From contig JACKQE010000014.1 in NCBI GenBank assembly GCA_024233005.1, positions 1-64,000 of the forward strand: a DNA stretch of 64,000 nucleotides, given 5' to 3'. Origin of the DNA: Akkermansiaceae bacterium (GTDB taxonomy: Bacteria > Verrucomicrobiota > Verrucomicrobiia > Verrucomicrobiales > DEV007). A program made the position numbers and the translations under genes. Shown here one piece after another: positions 17,183 through 25,253 of this stretch; position 1 is the stretch's first letter; every line of letters starts with the position of its first letter. The notes under the pieces were generated by a model. That model did no database searches. It was given only the letters and a program-made list of their open reading frames with translations, and was not told the DNA's origin.

Positions 17183-20100
17183 ATGTTCCTGAAATCCTTG
17201 GAGATTCACGGATTCAAATCCTTTGCGGACCGCACGAAATTGTTGTTCCACAAGGGGGTGACAGGTGTGGTCGGACCCAACGGCTGCGGGAAATCGAACA
17301 TTGTTGATGCGATCCGCTGGGTCCTCGGGGAAACCTCCGCTAAAGCCCTGCGGGGGGGAGAAATGGCCGACGTCATTTTCAATGGCACCGACAAGAGGCA
17401 ACCCCTTGGCATGGCCGAGGTGACGCTCACCTTGGGGGACTGCGAAGCCGCCCTGGGGACGGAATTCAATGAAGTGTCCTTTGGGCGCCGTGTTTATCGG
17501 GATGGTAAGAGCGAGTACCTGATCAACAAGAGTCCCTGTCGGCTCAAGGACATCCACGATCTGCTTTCGGGCACCGGGATTGGGCGGACCTCCTATTCCG
17601 TGATGGAGCAGGGGAAGATCGACCAACTTCTCAGTTCCAAGCCCGAAGAAAGGCGGGCGGTTTTCGAGGAAGCCGCCGGGGTTACCCGCTTCAAGCAGCA
17701 AAGAAAAGAGGCGCTCCGGAAACTCGAATACACCGAGGGCAATCTGGAGCGGGTCAAACTGATCATCGACGAGGTGGAACGGCAACGGCGTTCCGTGCAG
17801 CGCCAGGCGATGAAGGCCAAGCGCTACCGGGCCATGGATGCCGAAATCCGGGTTCTCGATCTGCATCTCAGCCACAAACTCTGGCAGGACTACCGCACGC
17901 ACACGGGAGTGGACGGTTCGATCGATTCCCTGCGGCAACAGCAATCCGAATTGGAAGCTTCATTGGAAGATTTGCAGGCCGGGTTGACCCATCTCCGGCA
18001 ATCCTACCAGGAAGCAGACTCCCGGCTTCATGTCCTGCAGGCCGAAGTGGCCCAGCGACGGAATGAAATCCAGGGCGCCTCCCAGCGCATTGAGAGCAAT
18101 GGAGAGCGCATTCACGAGTTCGGGGTTCTCATCCATACCGCCGAGGCCGACATTTCGAACACCGCCGGAACATTGGAGCGTCATGAGGAAGAACTCCGGG
18201 ATGCTGAATTCATGCTGTCCTCCATCGATGACAAAATCGGGCAGCAACAGGCTCTGATTGACGAATACCAAGCCTCCTTGGAAAGGGTGCGTGAGCAGCG
18301 CAAAGAACTCTCACGGCAGATGTCAGCCAACCGTGCCGAGCACAGTTCGCTGGAAGGGCGGCTGGCCACGCTGGATGCCCGGATCGAAGCCGGGATGCGC
18401 CAGATGGCCTCGGACACGCGACGCGATGACCAGCAGGCCGAGGAACTGCGGAGGCTGCAGCGGGAGCATGCCCAACGCACCGCTGAGGGGGGCGAACTTC
18501 GCACCCAACTCTCCTCCCAGCGCGAACATTTGATGCGTGATGAGGAAACCCTGCGGGGAGCCGAGGGTCTTCATCAAAACGCCCGCAGGGACCTCGAAGA
18601 GCTCAATATCAGAGCGGAAGAGCTGCACCGTCTCCACACGGAGAAACGGAGCCGTTTGGAGGTCCTGAGGCAGCTAATCGCCGAAGGCGAAGGATTTGAG
18701 AAAGGCACCCAGGCGGTGCTTCGGGGTCTGGATCGGCCTGATTTTTACCGGAAAGCCGTTCATGGAGCGCTCAGCAGCTATCTGGAAGTCGATCCGGCCT
18801 GCACTCCCGCGATCGAAGCGGCGCTTGGACGGCATCTCCAAACGCTGGTGGTCAAGGACTCCCGGACTGTGGAAGCCATCATTAGCGCCTTGAAGAGAGG
18901 GCAGCTAGGACAGGCGGCGTTGGTGGCGGTCAATGACATCGAGGTGCCAAACCACAAAAAACGTCCCACCGCGCCTTCGGTTTCTCTGGGTTGGGCATTG
19001 GACCGTGTGGAATGCGCGGCCGAAATCAGCAGTCTCATTCACCGACTGCTTTTCGGGGTGATGATTGTCCCCAATCTTTCCGTGGCGCTCCGTCTGCGTT
19101 CCGAATATCCCGGGGTGGCTTTTGCAACCATTGAGGGGGAATTTGTTTCCGCCGAAGGTGTCATCCAAGGTGGTGTTTCCGGGGATGGTTCAGGATCCAT
19201 CCTTGGAAGGCAAAGTGAAGTCCGTGAACTGGATCTCCTGAGCCGTGAATTGTCCACGCGATTGGAAGATGTGGAAAACCGCCGGAACCGCTTGGCGGGA
19301 CGACTCGACCAACTGGAACGCACGATCCAGCAAAAGCGTGACCGATTGCAAAGCCGACGGGTTTCCTTCTCCACCATCGAAGGTCAGCTCAGTCTCATAG
19401 CACGGGAAATCCAGCAGATCGACAGCAAAATTGAGACGGTCCAGTGGGAACGCAAGGAGCTCACCGAGCGAAGAGAGGAAGCAGAGAAAGGCGTCGCCGA
19501 ATCTCGCGATGAGCGAGCTCTCGCGGTGGACCGCCTCGAAGTGTTGACCGTTGAAGGAGCCCGTCTCCGACAGGAGTTGGAGCAGGCTGAGCAGCTCGAG
19601 AAGGAAAGCAATGAGTTGCACAATGAGCAGCGGACCTCGCTGGCAGTGGAACGTCGGGCCCGTGAATCGGTGGAACAGCAGCGCCACCCCATGTCCCGGC
19701 GAATGAATGAATTGAGGGAACTCCTGGATCGCCGCCAATCAGAAATCGCCGCCTACAAGAATCGGATCGAAACCTGCACGGCGGAATCGGCCGCGCTGTT
19801 GGAAAAGGTCGCCGACTGGGAGACGGACCTTGTGGAGAAGGAGGAGGAGTTGGAATCCTTCAAAATTCAAAGGTCACGCCTCACCGAAGAGATTGCCACC
19901 TCGGAAGGGCTCATATCGGATCAGCGGAAAGAAATTCAGGTCATTGCCGAAGAGCGTTCGGCCGAAGAAGTTCGCCAGGCTCAGGGACGCATCCGTCTGG
20001 AGAATCTCGAAGCCAACGTCCGCCAACGGTATCAGGCTGAAATCAGCGAGTTCCAGCCCGAAATGGAAAAGTTGCATGCGGTCTTGTCGCAGCATCAGGG

Positions 20101-21016
20101 CCGAGGAGAGGCGGCCCGTCAGGCGCCACCGGTCCACCAGGATTTCGAGGATGAGGACGGATTGGAACCTGGAGAAATGGTTTCCGTGACTTCCCATCCG
20201 GCCTCTCCCGGGGCAGATCTCCCGGTGTCAGTGGACTGGGCTTTCATCAACGAAGTCGTCAACCAGATCCGCCAAAAGCTCGATTCCATGGGGCCTGTCA
20301 ATCTGGATGCCATTCTCGAGTTCGACGAACTGGAGCAACGCTACCAATTCCTCACCAAGCAGTATGAAGATCTGGTGAATTCACGCGAGGAGTTGCTCAA
20401 GGTGATCGCCAAAATCAACCGCGACACCCGCCGCATTTTTGGGGACACCTTTGAAAAAATCAGGGTCAATTTCCAGGCGACCTTCCGCGACCTCTTCGGC
20501 GAAAGAGGAAGGGCCGACCTTTTGTTGATGGATGACGGGGATCCGCTGGAGAGCGGCATCGACATCATTGCCAAACCTCCCGGAAAGAAACTCCAATCCA
20601 TCAGTCTTCTTTCCGGCGGAGAGCGGTCCATGACGGCAGTGGCCCTGCTCTTCGCCATCTACATGGTCAAGCCTTCCCCGTTCTGCGTTCTGGATGAATT
20701 GGATGCTCCCTTGGACGAGGCCAATATCAGCCGGTTTCTGCAAGTGCTGGACCGATTCATCGGCCAGAGTCAGTTCATCATCGTGACCCACAACAAACGG
20801 ACCATGAGCCGGGCTGATGTCATGTACGGGGTTTCCATGGAAGAGTTTGGTGTCTCCAAAACCGTTGGCATGAAGTTCAGTGCGAATGAAGAGCGGGCCC
20901 GGGAACGGGAACGTTCCAGAGAGGCTTTGGAGTCCGCGCCGGACCGGGGAGATGGAGAAGGGGCCTCCGGCCATGAGGAAGCCCCTGACGATTCGTTGAC
21001 CGTTCTTGCTTCCTGA
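17183..21016 (+). CDS. smc: Chromosome segregation protein SMC
   Basis: 1277 residues, typical to slightly long for bacterial SMC. This DNA-loop-extruding ATPase dimerises through its hinge and works with ScpA and ScpB. The N-terminal head has Walker A GPNGCGKSN (31-39) and the LLSGTGIGRTSYSVMEQGKI segment. Two long coiled-coil arms flank a hinge at about 500-660 (ALSSYLEVDPACTPAIEAAL, FVSAEGVIQGGVSG). The C-terminal head has the ABC signature LLSGGERSMTAVALL and Walker B CVLDELDAPLDE. An acidic tail of about 40 residues follows the head. The ATG at 17183 matches the conserved family start (MFLKSLEIHGFKSFADRT). No scp genes are in the window. Confidence 0.97.
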   Translation: MFLKSLEIHGFKSFADRTKLLFHKGVTGVVGPNGCGKSNIVDAIRWVLGETSAKALRGGEMADVIFNGTDKRQPLGMAEVTLTLGDCEAALGTEFNEVSFGRRVYRDGKSEYLINKSPCRLKDIHDLLSGTGIGRTSYSVMEQGKIDQLLSSKPEERRAVFEEAAGVTRFKQQRKEALRKLEYTEGNLERVKLIIDEVERQRRSVQRQAMKAKRYRAMDAEIRVLDLHLSHKLWQDYRTHTGVDGSIDSLRQQQSELEASLEDLQAGLTHLRQSYQEADSRLHVLQAEVAQRRNEIQGASQRIESNGERIHEFGVLIHTAEADISNTAGTLERHEEELRDAEFMLSSIDDKIGQQQALIDEYQASLERVREQRKELSRQMSANRAEHSSLEGRLATLDARIEAGMRQMASDTRRDDQQAEELRRLQREHAQRTAEGGELRTQLSSQREHLMRDEETLRGAEGLHQNARRDLEELNIRAEELHRLHTEKRSRLEVLRQLIAEGEGFEKGTQAVLRGLDRPDFYRKAVHGALSSYLEVDPACTPAIEAALGRHLQTLVVKDSRTVEAIISALKRGQLGQAALVAVNDIEVPNHKKRPTAPSVSLGWALDRVECAAEISSLIHRLLFGVMIVPNLSVALRLRSEYPGVAFATIEGEFVSAEGVIQGGVSGDGSGSILGRQSEVRELDLLSRELSTRLEDVENRRNRLAGRLDQLERTIQQKRDRLQSRRVSFSTIEGQLSLIAREIQQIDSKIETVQWERKELTERREEAEKGVAESRDERALAVDRLEVLTVEGARLRQELEQAEQLEKESNELHNEQRTSLAVERRARESVEQQRHPMSRRMNELRELLDRRQSEIAAYKNRIETCTAESAALLEKVADWETDLVEKEEELESFKIQRSRLTEEIATSEGLISDQRKEIQVIAEERSAEEVRQAQGRIRLENLEANVRQRYQAEISEFQPEMEKLHAVLSQHQGRGEAARQAPPVHQDFEDEDGLEPGEMVSVTSHPASPGADLPVSVDWAFINEVVNQIRQKLDSMGPVNLDAILEFDELEQRYQFLTKQYEDLVNSREELLKVIAKINRDTRRIFGDTFEKIRVNFQATFRDLFGERGRADLLLMDDGDPLESGIDIIAKPPGKKLQSISLLSGGERSMTAVALLFAIYMVKPSPFCVLDELDAPLDEANISRFLQVLDRFIGQSQFIIVTHNKRTMSRADVMYGVSMEEFGVSKTVGMKFSANEERARERERSREALESAPDRGDGEGASGHEEAPDDSLTVLAS

Positions 21017-21070
21017 CCCCTGCGATCAAACCGGGTGCCGTGCGATGAGGCGTCGGCGAGCACCAGGCAA

Positions 21071-21104
21071 GAAAAAAGGGAACCGACCCCTCGGCCGGCT
21101 CCCT
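21071..21104 (-). terminator. Terminator between smc and the DUF3127 gene
   Basis: AGGGAACCG (21077-21085) pairs with CGGCTCCCT (21096-21104) with one wobble pair. On the minus strand it is followed by six Ts. It is oriented for the DUF3127 gene and lies between convergent genes. Confidence 0.65.
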
Positions 21105-21152
21105 TGAATGGTGATAGGATGAGTGAATCCGGTGGGAGGAGCTCAGGGGGAA

Positions 21153-21707
21153 TCAGAAATCGTCATCCTCGAAATCGTTGAAGCTGTGTCTTTTCTTTCC
21201 TCCGCTCCCGCCTCCGTCCCGGAAGCCGCGATCCCCGCGATCCCGATCCTTCCGGGGCCCTTTGTCTTTGTCGCGATCTCCCCGTGGAGGGCCGCCACCG
21301 TAGCCGCCGCCCTGGTTGAAGCCGCCGCTGGGACCTTGGTTGCCGCCACCTCCTCCGGATCCGCGATTGAAATTGCCCCGACTTTCGCCGGCCCGATCCA
21401 CACTACCTCCCTGACTGCTGATCTGGGGGGGCTCTCCTTCCGCAGGATCAATTCGCCACGCTTGGATTTCGGTGAAATACCGCTCTTTGTATTCGCTTCC
21501 ACGCAACTCAAAGCTCACTTTGACTCTGTCGCCAATCTTGTATTGGTCCAAGATGGCGCAGCGTTCTTTCACCAACTGCATTTTGATGTGCTGGGGGAAT
21601 CGGTCTCCTTCATTGATGGTGACCACAAATTCCCGCTTGGTGAATCCTTTGTTGAACTCTTTGGTCTCGAAGATTTCCTTAATCGTACCTTGTAACTCGT
21701 AGGACAT
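21153..21707 (-). CDS. DUF3127 protein with Gly/Arg/Asp-rich tail
   Basis: 184 residues from the ATG at 21707 (MSYELQGTIKEIFETKEF). The first 110 residues are a DUF3127 domain, a small beta-barrel-like fold with the motif KREFVVTINEG and the Trp-containing strand YFTEIQAWRI. From about 110 the protein is low-complexity Gly/Asn/Arg/Asp (GGGGGNQGPSGG, GDRDKDKGPRKDRDRGDRG) and ends in an acidic tip FNDFEDDDF. This architecture parallels single-stranded DNA-binding proteins (OB-fold, disordered Gly linker, acidic tip). A role in single-stranded nucleic acid binding is inference only. The gene is divergent from the glycosyltransferase. Confidence 0.85.
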   Translation of the reverse strand: MSYELQGTIKEIFETKEFNKGFTKREFVVTINEGDRFPQHIKMQLVKERCAILDQYKIGDRVKVSFELRGSEYKERYFTEIQAWRIDPAEGEPPQISSQGGSVDRAGESRGNFNRGSGGGGGNQGPSGGFNQGGGYGGGPPRGDRDKDKGPRKDRDRGDRGFRDGGGSGGKKRHSFNDFEDDDF

Positions 21708-21801
21708 GGTGGTCTGAAATACGATATTGATGCGAAACGGGCAATAATTTTTTTTGTCGATTCTGCCAACCCATCCGGGGAGGATTCTCCCCGCCATACA
21801 C

Positions 21802-23064
21802 ATGCCGATTGACCCATATGACGCCTCCCCGGGCCTGGAATCTGAGCGACCCCTCGTCGTCAGTCTTTGCGGAACCTACCTGAAACGGGAAATGCAGAGC
21901 CTTTACCGGCAAATCGCCAATCTGGAACGATTCAGGACCGTGGTTTTCACGGAGCAGACGGCTAATCTGGAGGAGTTCCCCCATGATCCCATCGTTACCC
22001 TGGAAAAGCGGACTCGGCCCCGCTACCGGGGAAATTTCCTGCTGCGGCTGTGGTTCAAGCACATTGTCAAGCAGTGGCCGCCTCCCGTCAAAATCGGCCA
22101 CGTCGGACGGGACGGTGAATATTACCACCCCTATGACCTGGTGGAGCGGCTCCGGGAGTGGCGGCCTGCTTTGGTCCATGTCTACTACGGGCACAAGGCC
22201 GCGAAATACCTGCCAATGTTGGAAGATGCCGGTATCCCCTGGATCGTCTCCTTCCATGGCGTCGATGTCATCAAAATCGTTGAAGAGGTTGGAGAGGCCG
22301 GTTTGAAGAGGGTTTTCGCCTCCGCCGGCCTTGTCCTGGCGCGCAGCCAATCTCTCCTCGACCGCCTCAAATCCATGGGCTGTCCCGAAGAAAAACTTCG
22401 CCTCAACCGCACTCCGGTGCCTATCGATTCCATCCCCTTCGCGGTGCGTTCCGGTCCTGCTGACGGACGCTGGCGACTCCTGCAGGCCTGCCGTCTCATT
22501 CCCAAAAAAGGGCTCTATACCACGCTGCGGGCCTTGCCCAAGGTGGTCGAGCAATGGCCCGGGACAAAATGGATCCTTGCCGGAAGTGGTCCGGAAGAAG
22601 AACCTTTCCGGAAAGCGGTTCTGGCCGCCGGAATGCATGAGCACGTTGAAATGCTTGGCTGGGTCGATCAGGAGCGGCTTGCCGCAGAATTGGCAAAAGC
22701 GCACCTCTTCCTTCATCCCAGTGAATTGACCGCCACTCAGGATCAGGAAGGAGTGCCCAACAGCATGGTGGAGGCCATGGCCGCCGGATTGCCGGTGGTC
22801 GCGACCACGCACGGCGGCATTCCGGAAGCGGTGACCAGTGGGGAAGACGGACTCCTGGTGGGGGAAAAGGACAGCGATGCGCTGGCCGGGGCTCTCCTCC
22901 GGATCATGGGCGATCCGGCCCTGATGGAAACGTTTTCCTCCAAGGCCCATGAGAGGGTCCAGTCCAAATTCGGGTTTTCGGCCTGTCTGGGCGCCTTGGA
23001 AGATGCCTACCAAGAAGCAATCGATCGATCATCGGACCGGAGTTTGCCCGTGGTGGCCTCCTGA
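21802..23064 (+). CDS. Group 1 glycosyltransferase (GT4 family)
   Basis: 420 residues from the ATG at 21802; a longer frame with a TTG start is less likely. GT-B fold retaining glycosyltransferase acting at the inner membrane face on polysaccharide or glycolipid precursors. The C-terminal domain has LLQACRLIPKKGLYTTLRAL, the nucleotide-sugar site WILAGSGPEEEPF, and the GT4 signature around QEGVPNSMVEAMAAGLPVVA followed by GIPEAV. The N-terminal domain contains a SFHGVDVIK motif. The exact sugar is not predictable. It heads a plus-strand run of envelope-type genes. Confidence 0.88.
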   Translation: MPIDPYDASPGLESERPLVVSLCGTYLKREMQSLYRQIANLERFRTVVFTEQTANLEEFPHDPIVTLEKRTRPRYRGNFLLRLWFKHIVKQWPPPVKIGHVGRDGEYYHPYDLVERLREWRPALVHVYYGHKAAKYLPMLEDAGIPWIVSFHGVDVIKIVEEVGEAGLKRVFASAGLVLARSQSLLDRLKSMGCPEEKLRLNRTPVPIDSIPFAVRSGPADGRWRLLQACRLIPKKGLYTTLRALPKVVEQWPGTKWILAGSGPEEEPFRKAVLAAGMHEHVEMLGWVDQERLAAELAKAHLFLHPSELTATQDQEGVPNSMVEAMAAGLPVVATTHGGIPEAVTSGEDGLLVGEKDSDALAGALLRIMGDPALMETFSSKAHERVQSKFGFSACLGALEDAYQEAIDRSSDRSLPVVAS

Positions 23065-23124
23065 CAGGTGCCGCGGCAGCGCTTCTTTGTTTACGACGCC
23101 CCCCAAAACAGGTAGTCTCCGGAC

Positions 23125-24069
23125 ATGGATACGACTGCTGCGCAAGGATTCACCCGACGCCGGTTTCTGAGAACGGCCGCTGCGGTGACGTTGGCCGGGC
23201 CTGTGATGAAAGCCGAGCCCGGAGAGGAATTGATCGACATCCATCAGCACGTCAATTTTCATGGTCGGAACAATGAGGCTTTCGTCAGGCATCAGGAAGC
23301 CATGGGGGCAACCCTCTCCGTGTTGTTGCCTGCGGGGTCCATGACGCAGGGACTCTCGACTCATCTTGGCAAGAGCAATGGTCTCGCGGCCCGCATTTTC
23401 GGCACCGAAGCCTCCGCGCGGCTGTGTTCCGAATATCCCGGGCGGTTTGTCTACTTTGCCAACGAGGTTCCGGATTTGGACACCGCCCGGACCGAGATCG
23501 AAAAATGGTTGAAGAAGGACGCCAGGGGGATTGGGGAGCAGAAGTTTGCCCTCGACTGCGATTCCGCGCCCCTCCTGAAAATTTATGAAGTGGCCCGGGA
23601 TTACTCGGTGCCGGTTCTCCTTCATTTTCAGGAAGGATCCTACAATATGGCCTTTGACCGGTTCCACAAGGTTTTGGAGAAATTTCCCACCGTCAATTTT
23701 ATCGGCCACGGGCCAAGTTGGTGGGGATTCATCTCCGCTGATCATGATCCCAAAGTGATGTATCCCAAAGGTCCGGTCCAGCCGGGAGGACTGATGGACA
23801 AATACCTGGCGGACTACCCCAACATGTTCGGCGATCTTTCGGCCGGTTCCGGACTCAATGCTCTGACTCGGGATGAGGCGCACGGCGCTGCGTTTCTGGA
23901 TCGCCACGTCGGGAAAATTTGCCTTGGCACCGACTGTGCCGACAACGATGGGCAGGGCAAAGGATGCTCCGGTTCGCAGCAGATTGCCATGGTGCGGAAA
24001 TTGGTGACGGATCCGGCTAAGCGGCAGCAGATTTTTTCCGGAAACGCCCGGAAGATCATCCGGTTTTGA
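23125..24069 (+). CDS. Tat-exported amidohydrolase-family (TIM-barrel) hydrolase
   Basis: 314 residues. The N-terminus FTRRRFLRTAAAVTLAGP is a twin-arginine signal. The mature part is an amidohydrolase_2-type metal-dependent hydrolase: IDIHQHV (His40, His42) at the first strand, VPVLLHFQEG, the NFIGHGPSWW histidine strand, and CLGTDCADN near the C-terminal catalytic Asp. Substrate unknown. A weak -10 (TAGTCT, 23113-23118) ends six bases before the ATG, so transcription may start at the start codon. The stop overlaps the start of the DUF58 gene, implying translational coupling. Confidence 0.82.
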   Translation: MDTTAAQGFTRRRFLRTAAAVTLAGPVMKAEPGEELIDIHQHVNFHGRNNEAFVRHQEAMGATLSVLLPAGSMTQGLSTHLGKSNGLAARIFGTEASARLCSEYPGRFVYFANEVPDLDTARTEIEKWLKKDARGIGEQKFALDCDSAPLLKIYEVARDYSVPVLLHFQEGSYNMAFDRFHKVLEKFPTVNFIGHGPSWWGFISADHDPKVMYPKGPVQPGGLMDKYLADYPNMFGDLSAGSGLNALTRDEAHGAAFLDRHVGKICLGTDCADNDGQGKGCSGSQQIAMVRKLVTDPAKRQQIFSGNARKIIRF

Positions 24070-25253
24070 ACCAAATACGGGTGAAAAAAGGATCCCCAGT
24101 GGATGACGGTCGAATGGTCGTGACCTGGACGACCCAGGGATTGGTCGTGTTCTGGGGAGCGCTCGGCGGTGCTGGATGGGCCCTGTTCAGGGGGGATGGG
24201 ATGTTGTTGGCGCTTAGCTCGTTTCTGATCTGTCTGGTGGGATTCGCCCGCTGGGCAAATGCCCGAAACGGCGCCGGTCTGGGAGTGAAACGCCACTTGC
24301 CCGGAAGAGTCACTGCCGGGCTTGATTTCGAAGTGGGATTGTCTATTTCCAGTTCCGCAGGTCGGCGACGTGCCTTGAAACTGCGGGACGCCATCGCCGG
24401 TGCGCAAGCGGACTGCCTTTGGATCGACACCATCCCCGGTGGTGGATTGGCTGCCGGAAGGGTGGTGGGACGGCGATGGCGGCGAGGTCGGGTCACCTCC
24501 GCAGACTGTGGTGTTTCTTCCCGGTATCCGCTAGGCTTTTTTGAAATGCGCGCAGTGGTTCCCGTCGTGGGAGATCTTTCTTTTCTGGTATTGCCACGCC
24601 CAGCGGTGCCCCCTGCGCTCCGGGAGGTATTGGAGTCTGCCCGGTGGGAAGAAAAATGCGGATCCTCCCGATCGCTTTCCGGGACCGATGAATTCCGGGG
24701 AATTCGCGACTACCGATCCGGCGATGCCGTCCGTTCCATTCACTGGCCGGCCACAGCCAGGTTGGAGAGGCTCGTGGTCAAAGAATGGGATCCTCCAGCT
24801 CCCCGTCCGGGGCGTTTCGGGATTCTTTTGCACGCATGGGGCGGGGGGAAACGAGCGGTGATGCGTCCGGAGAATTGGGAAAGAGCCATTAGTCTGGTCT
24901 CGGGGATTTACTATTTTTGTAAATCTTCACAGATTCCGCTGCGGATTTCCACTCCCGGACTTTCCGGAATCCCAGTGAAGGTGCCGGAGTCTCTTTCCGG
25001 CGATGGCCTGCTGCAACATCTCGCGTTATTGGACCGCCGTTCCGATCAATCCAGGGACGAAGTGCTGGCCGACCTCCGAGCGATGTCGGATTGCGACAAG
25101 GTTTTTGTCATCTCTGATGGCCCCTCTGCCAATTGGGATGGATTGGTGAGCGACTCATGGTTGAGACGGGATAAGGGATGGATCATCTGCCTTGATGGAT
25201 CCGGCTCTCTCAAGCGACTGACGCCTCTTCTAGGGAATCCCCGGCTGCCATGA
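24066..25253 (+). CDS. DUF58 domain protein
   Basis: 395 residues if read from the TTG overlapping the previous stop. GTG at 24081 or 24099 and ATG at 24114 are alternatives that leave the first membrane helix intact. Two N-terminal membrane helices (about 20-65) are followed by a large cytoplasmic part containing the DUF58 signature RDYRSGDAVRSIHWPATAR and KEWDPPAP. DUF58 proteins are usually encoded with a MoxR-type AAA ATPase and transglutaminase-like genes. Here the transglutaminase follows with a 4-base overlap, but no MoxR gene is present. Probable role in envelope maturation is inference. Confidence 0.85.
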   Translation: MNQIRVKKGSPVDDGRMVVTWTTQGLVVFWGALGGAGWALFRGDGMLLALSSFLICLVGFARWANARNGAGLGVKRHLPGRVTAGLDFEVGLSISSSAGRRRALKLRDAIAGAQADCLWIDTIPGGGLAAGRVVGRRWRRGRVTSADCGVSSRYPLGFFEMRAVVPVVGDLSFLVLPRPAVPPALREVLESARWEEKCGSSRSLSGTDEFRGIRDYRSGDAVRSIHWPATARLERLVVKEWDPPAPRPGRFGILLHAWGGGKRAVMRPENWERAISLVSGIYYFCKSSQIPLRISTPGLSGIPVKVPESLSGDGLLQHLALLDRRSDQSRDEVLADLRAMSDCDKVFVISDGPSANWDGLVSDSWLRRDKGWIICLDGSGSLKRLTPLLGNPRLP

